The notes beneath the pieces are model-generated. The model worked only from the letters and a program-made list of their open reading frames with translations. It ran no database searches and was not told where the DNA came from. A DNA stretch of 64,000 bases from assembly GCA_022559845.1 (NCBI GenBank), contig CM040118.1, positions 443,794,053 to 443,858,052 of the forward strand. The letters run 5' to 3'. The stretch is from Amorphophallus konjac (lineage: Eukaryota; Streptophyta; Magnoliopsida; Alismatales; Araceae). Numbering within the stretch: position 1 is the stretch's first letter; the number at the start of each line of letters is the position of its first letter. This document shows positions 35,601 to 48,202 of the stretch, in pieces. Position numbers and translations under genes: made by a program.

Positions 35601-37806
35601 CTATTTTGCATGGGCAGGTACCCAAACAGTCTTGGGTCCTGCATGGTTAATAGTGACACCTTTGGTAGGTGTTCTAAACAACCTTTTCGCATTTAGGTCA
35701 TCAGATCTCATCAGATGGCAATTATTCATTGAATGACCTAATACACCACAATAATAGCAAGAGACAGCAGATTTCAGATTTATTTTATGCACATTCTGAT
35801 TAGTATGAGTTCTATGTGCATATGTATGAAATTTTCTGTTAACAGAATTAAGATTCTGTTTACCAACATAAGCCAGCCAACAGTCAGCAGCTCTATGGCC
35901 TGGCTTCCCACATTCAAAACATGTAAGTGTTTTCTTCTCAAACACAAATTCATTTCTATCAGAGATATTTCTATTGACAGGGAATCTACCTGATTTATTG
36001 TTAAACTTCCTTCCCTGAGCATGCCAACATTGGGCTGCAATGTGGCCCATCTTGCCACAGTGAAAGCATGAATTAGAATTTCTTCCACCAGCCCTCAGCC
36101 AGCATTCAATGGCTCTGTGGCCTGTCTTTCCACACTCAAAGCATGTAATGAGATTATCTTTAAAAATAAATTTGTTCTTATTAGGACCATGTTGGCTAGC
36201 AGGAGATTTACTATGATATGAATGAGATATTTTCTTATCATTTGCAAACCAGCATTGTGCAATTGTGTGTCCTGATTTACCACAGTGAAAACATTCAATT
36301 CTCTTTTTCTAAAATGAAAGATTTCTATCATTTAGGTTCCTGGCAGTCATATCATCTTTCTCCATCAATTTACATTCATGCATCAGATGACCAAATTTAT
36401 GACAATAACGGCATGACACTGTCTTTTTAGATGCATGTGAATGTGTGTGTGAACTTTGATCAACATGCCCTAATGAACCCCTTTTATTTAATTTTTGTTT
36501 TCCAATCTTTTTCTGATTTTTGTTCTGCTCTTCAGTTTTCTGAACAATGGGTTGTTTATCTTTTGAAGTGGTGGCTACATTTGAAACCTTTACAAAAGAT
36601 GTCATCAACTTGCTCTGAAATTCTTTCTTGTTACCATTATTGTAGCCCAGCCCTTCCTTCCTAGTGTTGATTTTTACACCTAGTAGCTTGTCTAGGTTTT
36701 TCTGCCCACTTACGAATTTTGACAAAGTATTGTTCAGATCATTTATTTCAGATTGAAGAGAAGAAATCTGATGTTCATAGTTGACTATATCTTCTTCACA
36801 GACCAGAATTTGTTGATGCATCACATCATTCAAAGTTCTAAGAGTTTCAATCTCTTGTTTCAATTTGAGCTCATTTTGATTTTCATCAACGGATTTTCCT
36901 TTTTCAAATGTCAGCAATCTCTCTGACATGGTGGAGTTCAACTGTTTCAGTTTCTCAATTTCTTCCTTTAGACTGGTGTTTTCCTGCTCAAGTTTATCAT
37001 CATCAAATATTACATCAGTTAGGAAACTTGGATATTCTGATGTACAGTTTTCAAAGTTTTCCTGAAATTTTAAGTTTGCGACACTAACTGCCTTGAGCTC
37101 TTCATTGATCAATCTGTTTTCTTTTTCAAGACTGATTAGTTTTTGGTCAGATTCCTGACATTGCTTTCTAAGTTTAGTGTTTTCAGATTTAACATGATCA
37201 AGTTCTGATTGGATTCCATCTAGTTTAGACACTTGTCTTCTGAGTATTTCATTTTCAGTTTTCAAAACTTCAGTATTTTCAAAATCTTCAATCCCAGAAA
37301 CTGGATCCCCTAGATTTGTTATCTTCTTTATCAGACTTTTATTCTTCTTCCTCAGTTTTTCATGGGAGTGTAACAAATTAGCATATGCATCTTCCCAGTC
37401 ATCTAAAGTGAAATTCTCGAAAGGGTTTACCTCCACAGCATCTTCAAATTCTTCTTGTTCACTGCTATGGTCACTCTTATCAGTCATCAGACAGCTGTTC
37501 TCATTCATCCTCTGAACTAGTTTCAACTGATCCAGAATGTCCTTTGCAGACCTGCAGTCAAGAAAAACAAGAATGTAGAGCCTTGTCAATAGCTTTTTTC
37601 ATTAATCTCAAAACTTTCTGATTCTCTCCATTTCTTAATCTATCACTTTTAGTCCATTTGGACTCTTCCTTTGGCAGTCTATGAGGACCATGTGAAATTA
37701 ACTTCCACATAATTGTGTAGACTGCTAACCCATGAATTAAAGTTAGAACCATTGTAAACCGGTGGAGAACCCATGGATTAAATTGGCAAGTAGATTTATG
37801 CAGCAA
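35601..37806 (-). pseudogene. Copia-2 Gag with coiled coil and six zinc knuckles
   Basis: The N-terminal part (37806 to about 37580) is frameshifted at least twice. From 37589 to 35601 there is one frame with one stop (TAG at 36309-36311). A long Glu/Asn/Lys coiled coil (about 37450-36700) is followed by six CCHC knuckles: CRYCHKFGHLMHEC, CFHCGKSGHTIAQC, CFECGKTGHRAIEC, CFHCGKMGHIAAQC, CFECGKPGHRAADC and CYYCGVLGHSMNNC. The middle four alternate FHCGK and FECGK types, which suggests duplication of a pair. The frame ends shortly after GPKTVWVP, where SIRE-type elements pass into protease, so pol was lost exactly behind gag. It is related to copia-1 gag. Confidence 0.87.
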
Positions 37807-37874
37807 AGAGTAAAGTCAGAAATGCACCAAGGGACAATAGGATCCTCTGCAGATCGTTGGATCTGATCAATCAG

Positions 37875-37892
37875 AGAACCGCTCTAATACCA
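37875..37892 (-). other. Primer binding site of copia-2
   Basis: The minus strand reads TGGTATTAGAGCGGTTCT, the initiator tRNA-Met site with one change, five bases from the LTR. Confidence 0.85.
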
Positions 37893-37897
37893 ATTGT

Positions 37898-38599
37898 TGT
37901 GTTCGTTGCAATGTATTTAGAGGGGGGGTGAATGAATACCCTTAAAAAAACTTTCTTCCAATTAAAATACTAGTGCTCAGAACTGCGGAATAAAAGCACT
38001 AAGACTAACTGAAGAAAAACTAATCCAGTCATCTACTGAACCTGTATACAAATATGAAGTGCGCTCTTAGCAAACATCTAATGTGGGCAGCAATTAGACA
38101 GATCATGCAAACACGCAAAACCACTGTCAAGCATATAGAATGCGTATCAATGAAATGAACACATATGGAAGATCAACCTATCTCGACCCTACGCATTCAT
38201 CTAGCGCCAAACACACAAAGAAGACAAACCACTGCACAAAGGGTTTTTAGGTGGTTCGGTCCAACAGACCTACATCCACCCCTCACTCCCAACCGGAGTG
38301 AGGCTTCCACTAGTCACACTAGCACAGCAGACTCAGTCTGCAACAAATGCTGCCAAACAGCTTGACCAGGGGAACAACCTCCCCTCTTCCTCCCAACCGG
38401 AGGGAACCACTAGTGACACCAGTCACTAGCAAACCAGAGATGCAAGTCTCTCTTCCTCCAGACCGGAGGGAACACCTAGTCTTGCAACCCACAAGACTAG
38501 AACCGGAGGACCAATCCTCCCTTCCTCCAAACCGGAGGGGAACCTAGAGACCCAAGTCTCTCTTCCTCTGAACACCAGAGGGAAGCACAAGTGACACTA
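37898..38599 (-). repeat. 5' LTR of copia-2, first part
   Basis: Nearly identical to 30004-30698 of the left LTR. Cut at 38599 by the Athila-like insertion; the LTR resumes at 53242 after the second CACTA. Confidence 0.92.
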
Positions 38600-40271
38600 T
38601 GATGTCGCCTCGACAGTCATTGTTAAATATGCCGTGCCACACAAATTTCAAATATTTATAACCGCACTCACTCACTTATGGATTTGAAAACATGAGTACA
38701 ATGGTAAGTACGGGTCGATCCCACGGGGAGAGAATATTTGATTTTAGTTCAAGTTGGACATATCCTTATGTTTGGAAAATCAAATGTTGTATTTTGGAGT
38801 GCGATTATCACTAAAGAAATTGAAATTACAACTTTAAATGACAAGAGATAAGTAAAAAAAATTTAGCCAATGAATGTCGTCGTTTCCACGCCGAGCCTTT
38901 GATGAAGATCGCTCCGCCTAGGAAGTCGACGCCGTGAGAGGATTTGAAGAAGAATTACCACTTCAGGTATGTTTGAAGAAACACTTAAGAAGACAAGGGT
39001 TGCATATAACAAGTTTGAAAACTTAAGTTTGAAAACATAACAGAATTCAAGTGAAAATAGGGGTTGGAAGAAAAGACATAACTTCAAATATAGACGGAAT
39101 TAGAAGAAGTGTAAAACATGAACGTTGTAGAGAATTGAAAGAGGAAGAACTTTGATGAAGAACACAGACACAGAAAATAAGAGGAAGGCAATGAAAAATC
39201 AAGATCTATCACTACTGGTGAATAGTAACTGACAGAAAAATAGCACCTTGAAAAATTAATTCTAACTCAAAAAATACACAGATTTAGACAAAGTGGTAGA
39301 AGAGTGAAATGGAGATCTCGAAGAGAGGAACAAAGTTGATGAAGAACTCAGATTGAAAAGAGGTCTAGAAATGCTTTAAAACATAAGAAAACTAGAATGT
39401 CTCACCACGGATGAACAGTAAATGCACAGGACAGCACTTAAGAAAATGAGTATTAACTCTATGAATTTGAACGAATTTGAAGAAATGCTAAAAGGAGAAG
39501 TTGAAGAAAACTTAAAAAGGAACAACTTTTATGAAGACAAGAATTTGAAATGGGGATCACAACAATAAGTAATTGAACCAAGAATAGACTGAATGCTTAA
39601 AAAGAACCTTGCATTAATATCAAATCAACTTACAAAGGTGACACCAAAAGCTTGTAAAACATCAAGATCCAACCCTCCTATGGAGCTCTACTAAAACTTA
39701 CAATGAAGAACTTCAAGAATACAATGAAAAACCTTCGTGCTCTCTCTCCTTCTAACTATCCTTCACAACTAACTCCCCTTGCCATTACACATGAAGCCCT
39801 TATATAGGGTTACAAACTCTTCTTGCCCATGTGAAACAATCAATTGCACCTAATTTTGACCCAACTTGGTAGGCTGGAATGTGCTGCATCTTTGTCATTT
39901 TTTTCTGATTTTTCCAAAAAAATTTGGAATTTTTATGGCCTTTTCTTCTTCTCCTTTCTCTCATTCTCTCATTTCCTCTCTCTGCCGGCGCAACGTGCCG
40001 ACCGTCGACCGGGTTAGGCGGCCGACCGCCGTGGGCCCCTGGTGCGCTCGCCGCGTCCTGCCCCACCACGCCGCCCGCGTGTCGCACGCGGGCGCGTGCG
40101 CCCGCGCCTCCGGTGACGCGCCTGTGGGCGCCGCGTGGACCGCCTCCCGCGCCGCTCCGCCTGCCACGACCCCCCCCCGCCATTCGCCTACTCGCCCGTG
40201 CGGGCGCCGAAGGCGGGAAGGGGGGGGGGCGGGGGTTTGAACTTTTGTTTTTTTTAATTATATATATATAT

Positions 40272-40316
<45 letters not shown>

Positions 40317-40647
40317 AGTATATATAAGTAGAAAATTCTAAAAAATACTCAAATAATTTTATTTTTTTTCTAATTTTTTTTCTATTCTTTTTGAACAACT
40401 CCCTGAGCTTTTGGCTCAGTTTAACATACAACTTTTATTTTCTTTTATTTTCTTTTTCTTGGAGTTTTCCTCGTATTGCGTGCCTGCATAAATACATAAA
40501 AATTATGATTGAAATTTATTTAATTTCAAAAAATTAAATATTTGATTTAAAATCAACAGTAAGTGTGAGAAGTGTATATTTAATATAATTTAAGCTCATA
40601 AAAATATGTAGAATCATGAATTAAGATATAAAAATACACACTTATCA
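38600..40647 (-). repeat. LTR 1 (3') of Athila-like tandem
   Basis: 2048 bp, TGATGTCGCC to CTTATCA on the plus strand. A minus-strand TATA box (CCTATATAAGG, 39798-39808) and a GC-rich block (39980-40230) are present, next to an AT microsatellite (about 40258-40313). A hairpin at 40403-40419 lies in the U3 side. Confidence 0.93.
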
Positions 40648-40662
40648 CACCCCCAACTTACT
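40648..40662 (-). other. Polypurine tract, internal copy 1
   Basis: The minus strand reads GTAAGTTGGGGGTG directly before the LTR start TGATAAGTG. The same tract borders LTR 2 at 46954-46969. Confidence 0.65.
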
Positions 40663-41073
40663 CATTGCTAGTCCCTTAGCAATGCATATAATGAAAAATT
40701 CAGGACCAACAAGAGTTAAAAATATTCATGCCTCATTTCCAGATCATCTTTCATAGAGTTAACTAAAGATCAGGAATCTGGAATAATTACCACAGACTAG
40801 CCTTAGGAATATGATCAAGAATTCTAATCAAAATTCAGTAGCACTTGTGCAAGTGGAATACTAAATTCACAGTAGAGACAATTGCGTCCTCCAGTTACTA
40901 TTCCGAACAAATGCCTTTCAATTATGCACTTCTTACTTAGAGCGTTCAGCATAATAGCTTTTTGTCTGCCTTATTGCTATGTCCCTTTTGGGATCACTAT
41001 ATATTTTTTTCTTTTCTTTTTTTCTTTTTTTTTTTCTTTACACACATGATGCTGCACTACCCGTCACTATTTT

Positions 41074-41181
41074 ACGCGAACCTCAACACGTTTTAGGTGA
41101 GGTAGGTCCGGTGCCACAGATCAAAGTTCCCTTTTCCTTTTGACGCGAACCTCAACACGTCTTAGGTGAAGTAGGCCCGGT
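41074..41181. repeat. Paired 39-bp direct repeat in internal copy 1
   Basis: 41074-41112 and 41143-41181 share ACGCGAACCTCAACACG and a following TTAGGTGA(G/A)GTAGG(T/C)CCGGT. The same pair occurs in internal copy 2 (47380-47418, 47449-47487). It lies in the 3' non-coding part. Confidence 0.9.
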
Positions 41182-41908
41182 TACTCAGAATCGGAGCATT
41201 TTTCATGGTGCTTTATTTTTTTTTTTCATATTTTTGTATGGCAGAAAGTTTCTAAAAGATCTCTTTTTCAGAAAATGCAGAATATCAGACAGTCTGTCTA
41301 AAATAACAGAAGGCTTGTCCTTCTTGTTTCATTAGCGTGCAACATGATTTTATTTCTTTTTTGAAAGTGCATCTGAACTTTAAAGAGATTCTTTAAATCA
41401 ATTTTCCATGGCTAGAGTAAATAAATTATCCAGCATCCTTTTCCCAGTTGTTTCTATTCAGAATCACTTTTAATGCGACATGAATCAAGAAATTCAACTC
41501 GGGGAAAACTGTTGTTTAACATGACAATTCAAAAAAGTAAGAAAAATTTTTGTTGAAATTTTTGAAATTTTTGTTTTTGAAATTTATTTTTGACAATTTT
41601 ATTTTTGAAAATTTTGACATTTATCTCCCCCCCAACTTAAATGACATTGTCCTCAATGGCATAAACAGTAGAAAGATCAGAGGACATGTAAAGAGATAAT
41701 ATAGTTGGGATGGAAGGATACAATCTGATGGGTCGGGCGAAGTGATGAGGGCTTCATTGCGTTGTGGCCTGAGAACTGTAAAAGAAACACACTAAAACAA
41801 ATCATCAAATTACAAAAACCGTGGGTGGCCTCCCAAGAAGCCATTTATTTGCACACCAAACTGTGAAAACGTTGGGCTGCCTCCCAAAAAGCGCTAAATT
41901 TAACGTCT

Positions 41909-43800
41909 TCAGCCAGACGCACTGTAGCTCAACAACCAACAAGTTGATTTTAAAATGAGCCACCAAAGAATTTTATCCTTGCCAAAATTGTCTTTTTCAT
42001 GCCCTGAAGAAAATGAATGTGGTTGGTGAATGCAAGGGCGAGACAGAGATCGAGATGGAGGCATCACAAACGGACCACCCCAATCAGAGAATAGAGGAGG
42101 AACATTGGGAAAAATCATGTCATCAATTATGAAATGTTCCTCCTTAGAGGTTATGGGATCATCATGTAGAGCAAGAGTAGACCAGTCGGTTGGAAGAACT
42201 TCAAAAGAATCACCGTGGTCAAGAATTGGCATAAGCTCTATCCTCTCCTCTAGATTGAAAGTATCATGCGGTACATTCAAATCATTCAATTCCTCATTTA
42301 CCCCAACTTCATTATTCAAATAAATATTCAATTCTAGATCCATCTTCACTTCTTCTTCCTTCCCATCTTCAAAGATAATTTCATCAAAGTCATGTACCAT
42401 CTCCACTTCTTCTCCATTCCCATCTTCAAAGAGAAGGTCATCATGATCGGGGAGAGACTTGTGATGAGGTTCAATATATTCATCCTCTCCCTCTAACTGA
42501 AGATCATCCACCTCTCTTGCATTTTCCTCATGTTGGCAAGCAAGCACTGGCTCCTCAAATTCCTTTGTAGGAGGAGAAATATGATCATTCATCAGTTCAT
42601 CACCGTCATGAATTTCATTGCCATCAAATTCTTCAATCTCCTCAAATTGTCTAGGTTCCTCATTCAAATCGTTTTGACAAGATCTCTCCATAATTCCTTC
42701 ATCTTTTAAATTAAGATTAATCAAAGGGTAATGCTCTTGGGGAATCATAGAGTGATCATAGTCAGTGGGAAGGACTTGATGAGGATCGGGTCCAGAGGAA
42801 TCAAAGAATTGCTCTCCCTCCATGGTTTTGACTTCCTCAGTAAGCCTATTGATGTGCTGTTGGAGGGATTGACTATGGAGAAGTAACTGAATGAATTGAT
42901 CATCAGAGGCATTAGGTGTGGGTGGAAGAGATGAATAGTAATGATTTATCTGTTGGGCTGGGTCATAATGGTCATCAGAGGTTTTGGCCCAAATACGATT
43001 TTCATCATTCCCTTCTTCTCCCCCCGACGACTCAAGATCATCATAATCCTCTTCACAAATGGAATGGGGTTTAGGCTCCTCAGGTTGCTCTTCCGTTACG
43101 TCCTCCGCATAAGACGCTTCCATGATTCCCTCAAAATCAACAGTGATATGAGTGGTAGATTGTGGGATCATAGGTTGAGCATATAGACTTTTATCATTAT
43201 AACATCCAAGAAGTTGGTCCTCAAGACTTGTGGAGTTATTAGGCATTGGATCCACTTCCGTTTCTATGATGTTTTCAGCAATCCTACTCACTTGGGCCTC
43301 AAAGTTTTGCAATTGTTCCTGAAAGGCTTGTTGTTGAGTTTGAAGAGCTGTGTCAATTTATCAAACATCTCATCCTTATGTAAATCTGTGTATAGAGGAG
43401 ATAGATAATTGGGCTGAGAGTCAGATTGTGCTGGATAGTAATTTGAAGGGCACTCAGTCTGAAAATCAGGAGGGTGTATTGGTTGCCCTCCATAATAGGG
43501 TTGATCATAAGAATGGACTTGATTGTAAGGATCATTGGAATATGAATCCCAATCTGCAAAGTGTGGATTTGAAGGACGTTGAATGAGGTCTTGGTATGGT
43601 TCCCAAGAAGAAAATTGTTGATTTTCCCATTGATTATTTGGGTTTGTGTAGGAGACAGAGGTGGAAAAATCTGATGACCATTGATATGGCTCTTGGGTGA
43701 AAGATGAATTATGAACCCCATTGTGGAAGAGTGAAGGAGTTTGTTGATAAGGGGTAAATGGAGAATTGGAATTCACATAGCCCGCATAATTAAACATCAA
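41909..43800 (-). pseudogene. Long acidic reading frame of Athila-like element, copy 1
   Basis: Starts with MMFNYAGYVNSNSPF. The first 150 codons are rich in Tyr, Gln, Asn and Pro. A Gln-rich helix (FEAQVSRIAENI) resembling the tail of Athila/Tat Gag follows, then more than 400 residues rich in Glu and Asp with repeats such as LLFEDGNGEEVEM and IIFEDGKEEEVKM. No zinc knuckle, protease or enzyme motif is present. One base is missing at about 43340 relative to copy 2, which splits the frame. The function is unknown; a Gag-derived structural protein is the best guess. Confidence 0.65.
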
Positions 43801-44904
43801 AGAATCTATTATTGGGCCTGAACAAAATTAGATGTGGAAATGAAAAAGACCCAAGAAAGAGTGATGATTTTTCAATGAAATTTTTTTATGTTTTGATTTT
43901 ATTGTTGTTTTTTTTATGCAAAGATAAACAAGTTAGCACACAAATGACCCTAATGACCTAGATGTGACATGGACCTATAAATAGGGTTTCACAAAATGAT
44001 TAAAGTGAGACTTAAGTTTACCCTCAATATGACCACCAGCCAGGTAAGGGGTGGGGAAGTGGGAGGTTCCCCCTACTTTCGTAGGGACCTTATTATGCCA
44101 AACCACTAACCCGCTTAAAGCGTTTGCTGTCCGACCGTCTTGCCTTAGGCACCAGTTTTCATATGAGGGTAAACCAAAATAACACAAGAATCACAGTGTG
44201 ATCCTAGGGCCAACGTTTACCGACTTTTATTTATGGCGTAGGTCATGCGAAGATGCAAGAGAAATGTGGTTTGTGGGCTAAGGAAGGGTGATGAAATCCC
44301 CACCTTATCTTATTAGGGGTGTTCCCTTAAAGTATTTTGAAATGAAAATGCACACCACAATTTCAAACAAGGGGTTCTTTATGCAAAATGAATGCCAGAA
44401 TATGGTGAGTAGAACGTACCTTGCCCCTCGCGATCTTCAAAATGCAATGCAGAAATTAAACAAAGACAAATTCTAAGCTAAATGATGCATGACCTAGAGC
44501 ATGAAAGTGTAGTTTCTACTCTTGCAATGAGGTCTTTTATTTGGTACAAATGAAGATTTTTTTTTTGTTTTTGGTTTTCGTTAATGAACCTAACTAACCA
44601 GCATGAAAATTTTTCTTTTGTTTTGATTGTTTTATGATTTTTATAGAGTTTTCAAGAAATTTTCAGATTTTTGTAGAGATTTTTCAGAAAGTGGAAAGAT
44701 AGAACCTGTTTCTTGATTTCAGCCCTTTAGCAATGCTTCCGAGCTATTTAACGACGTTTCATATCCTTGGAATTTCAGATTCGATCTTCCTCTTTCTTTG
44801 TTTTTCAAATTTTTTTTCGTTTTTCTGCACAAGTAAAAAGAGCAAAATTAATATTCACATATATACACCAAACACAAGAATATCCAACTATCATCATAAT
44901 TCCC
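43801..44904 (-). other. 5' leader of Athila-like element, copy 1
   Basis: 1.1 kb between the primer site and the long frame. A minus-strand frame of 70 codons (44187-43975, starting MCYFGLPSYENW) is the same in copy 2 (50479-50267); whether it is translated is unknown. Confidence 0.5.
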
Positions 44905-44922
44905 TCCCCGGTAGCGGCGCCA
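44905..44922 (-). other. Primer binding site (tRNA-Asp), copy 1
   Basis: The minus strand reads TGGCGCCGCTACCGGGGA, complementary to the 3' end of plant tRNA-Asp with two mismatches. Six bases separate it from LTR 2. Confidence 0.9.
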
Positions 44923-44928
44923 AAAATT

Positions 44929-46953
44929 TGATGTCGCCTCGACAGTCGTTGTTAAATATGTTGTGCCACACAAATTTCAAATATTTATAACCGCACTCAC
45001 TCACTTATGGATTTGAAAACATGAGTACAATGGTAAGTACGGGTCGATCCCACGGGGAGAGAATATTTGATTTTAGTTCAAGTTGGACATATCCTTATGT
45101 TTGGAAAATCAAATGTTGTATTTTGGAGTGCGATTATCACTAAAGAAATTGAAATTACAACTTTAAATGACAAGAGATAAGTAAAAAAAATTTAGCCAAT
45201 GAATGTCGTCGTTTCCACGCCGAGCCTTTGATGAAGATCGCTCCGCCTAGGAAGTCGACGCCGTGAGAGGATTTGAAGAAGAATTACCGCTTCGGGTATG
45301 TTTGAAGAAACACTTAAGAAGACAAGGGTTGCATATAACAAGTTTGAAAACTTAAGTTTGAAAACATAACAGAATTCAAGTGAAAATAGGGGTTGGAAGA
45401 AAAGACATAACTTCAAATATAGACGGAATTAGAAGAAGTGTAAAACATGAACGTTGTAGAGAATTGAAAGAGGAAGAACTTTGATGAAGAATACAGACAC
45501 AGAAAATAAGAGGAAGGCAATGAAAAATCAAGATCTATCACTACTGGTGAATAGTAACTGACAGAAAAATAGCACCTTGAAAAATTAATTCTAACTCTAA
45601 AAATACACAGAATTAGACAAAGTGGTAGAAGAGTGAAATGGAGATCTCGAAGAGAGGAACAAAGTTGATGAAGAACTCAGATTGAAAAGAGGTCTAGAAA
45701 TGCTTTAAAACATAAGAAAACTAGAATCTCTCACCACGGATGAACAGTAAATGCACAGGACAGCACTTAAGAAAATGAGTATTAACTCTATGAATTTGAA
45801 CGAATTTGAAGAAATGCTAAAAGGAGAAGTTAAAGAAAATTTAAAAAGGAACAACTTTTATGAAGACAAGAATTTGAAATGGGGATCACAATAATAAGTA
45901 ATTGAACCAAGAATAGACTGAATACTTAAAAAGAACCTTGCATTAATATCAAATCAACTTACAAAGGTGACACCAAAAGCTTGTAAAACATCAAGATCCA
46001 ACCCTCCTATGGAGCTCTACTAAAACTTACAATGAAGAACTTCAAGAATACAATGAAAAACCTTCGTGCTATCTCTCCTTCTAACTATCCTTCACAACTA
46101 ACTCCCCTTGCCATTACACATGAAGCCCTTATATAGGGTTACAAACTCTTCTTGCCCATGTGAAACAATCAATTGCACCTAATTTTGACCCAACTTGGTA
46201 GGCTGGAATGTGCTGCATCTTTGTCATTTTTTTCTGATTTTTCCAAAAAAAATTTGGAATTTTTATGGCCTTTTCTTCTTCTTCTTTCTCTCATTCTCTC
46301 ATTTCCACTCTCTGCCGGCGCAACGTGCCGACCGCCGACCGGGTTAGGCGGCCGACCGCCGTGGGCCCCTGGTGCGCCCGCCGCGTCCTGCCCCGCCACG
46401 CCGCCCGCGTGTCGCACGCGGGTGCGTGCGCCCGCGCCTCCGGTGACGCGCCTGTGGGCGCCGCGTGGACCGCCTCCCGCGCCGCTCCGCCTGCCACGAC
46501 CCCCCCCGCCATTCGCCTTCTCGCCTCGTCGCCCGTGCGGGCGCCGAAGGCGGGAAGGGGGGGCGGGGGTTTGAACTTTTGTTTTTTTTAATTATATATA
46601 ATATATATATATATATATATCTAGTATATATAAGTAGAAAATTCTAAAAAATACTCAAATAATTTTATTTTTTTTCTAATTTTTTTTCTATTCTTTTTGA
46701 ACAACTCCCTGAGCTTTTGGCTCAGTTTAACATATAACTTTTATTTTCTTTTATTTTCTTTTTCTTGGAGTTTTCCTCGTATTGCGTGCCTACATAAATA
46801 CATAAAAATTATGATTAAAATTTATTTAATTTCAAAAAATTAAATATTTGATTTAAAATCAACAGTAAGTGTGAGAAGTGTATATTTAATATAATTTAAG
46901 CTCATAAAAATATGTAGAATCATGAATTAAGATATAAAAATACACACTTATCA
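44929..46953 (-). repeat. LTR 2 (middle) of Athila-like tandem
   Basis: 2025 bp, very close to LTR 1 throughout, including the GC-rich block (46310-46560), but with a shorter AT microsatellite (about 46592-46620). Confidence 0.93.
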
Positions 46954-47379
46954 CACCCCCCAACTTACTCATTGCTAGTCCCTTAGCAATGCATATAATG
47001 AAAAATTCAGGACCAACAAGAGTTAAAAATATTCATGCCTCATTTCCAGATCATCTTTCATAGAGTTAACTAAAGATCAGGAATCTGGAATAATTACCGC
47101 AGACTAGCCTTAGGAATATGATCAAGAATTCTAATCAAAATTCAGTAGCACTTGTGCAAGTGGAATACTAAATTCACAGTAGAGACAATTGCATCCTCCA
47201 GTTACTATTCCGAACAAATGCCTTTCAATTATGCACTTCTTACTTAGAGCGTTCAGCATAATAGCTTTTTGTCTGCCTTATTGCTATGTCCCTTTTGGGA
47301 TCACTATATATTTTTTTCTTTTCTTTTTTTCTTTTTTTTTTCTTTACACACATGATGTTGCACTACCCGTCACTGTTTT

Positions 47380-47487
47380 ACGCGAACCTCAACACGTTTT
47401 AGGTGAGGTAGGTCCGGTGCCACATATCAAAGTTCCCTTTTCCTTTTGACGCGAACCTCAACACGTCTTAGGTGAAGTAGGCCCGGT
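47380..47487. repeat. Paired 39-bp direct repeat in internal copy 2
   Basis: 47380-47418 and 47449-47487. Equivalent of 41074-41181. Confidence 0.9.
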
Positions 47488-48202
47488 TACTCAGAATCGA
47501 AGCATTTTTCATGGTGCTTTATTTTTTTTTTCATATTTTTGTATGGCAGAAAGTTTCTAAAAGATCTCTTTTTCAGAAAATGCAGAATATCAGACAGTCT
47601 GTCTAAAATAACAGAAGGCTTGTCCTTCTTGTTTCATTAGCGTGCAACGTGATTTTATTTTTTTTGAAAGTGCATCTGAACTTTAAAGAGATTCTTAAAT
47701 CAATTTTCCATGGCTAGAGTAAATAAATTATCCAGCATCCTTTTCCCAGTTGTTTCTATTCAGAATCACTTTTCATGCGACATGAATCAAGAAATTCAAC
47801 TCGGGGAAAACTGTTGTTTAACATGACAATTCAAGAAAGTAAGAAAAATTTTGTTGAAATTTTTGAAATTTTTGAAAATTTTTGAAATTTTATTTTTGAA
47901 ATTTTTGACATTTATCTCCCCCCCCCCAGCTTAAATGACATTGTCCTCAATGGCATAAACAGTAGAAAGATCAGAGGACATGTAAAGAGATAATATAGTT
48001 GGGATGGAAGGATACAATCTGATGGGTCGGGCGAAGTGATGAGGGCTTCATTGCGTTGTGGCCTGAGAACTGTAAAAGAAACACACTAAAACAAATCATC
48101 AAATCACAAAAACCGTGGGTGGCCTCCCAAGAAGCCATTTATTTGCACACCAAACTGTGAAAACGTTGGGCTGCCTCCCAAAAAGCGCTAAATTTAACGT
48201 CT

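Noticed and set aside
39800..40331. Pro/Ala/Arg-rich frames in the GC-rich block
   Set aside because: Lie wholly in LTR sequence, occur in several frames and both strands, and change between LTR copies by indels.
44905..44922. tRNA gene fragment
   Set aside because: Only the complement of a tRNA 3' end is present, at the exact place of a primer binding site.
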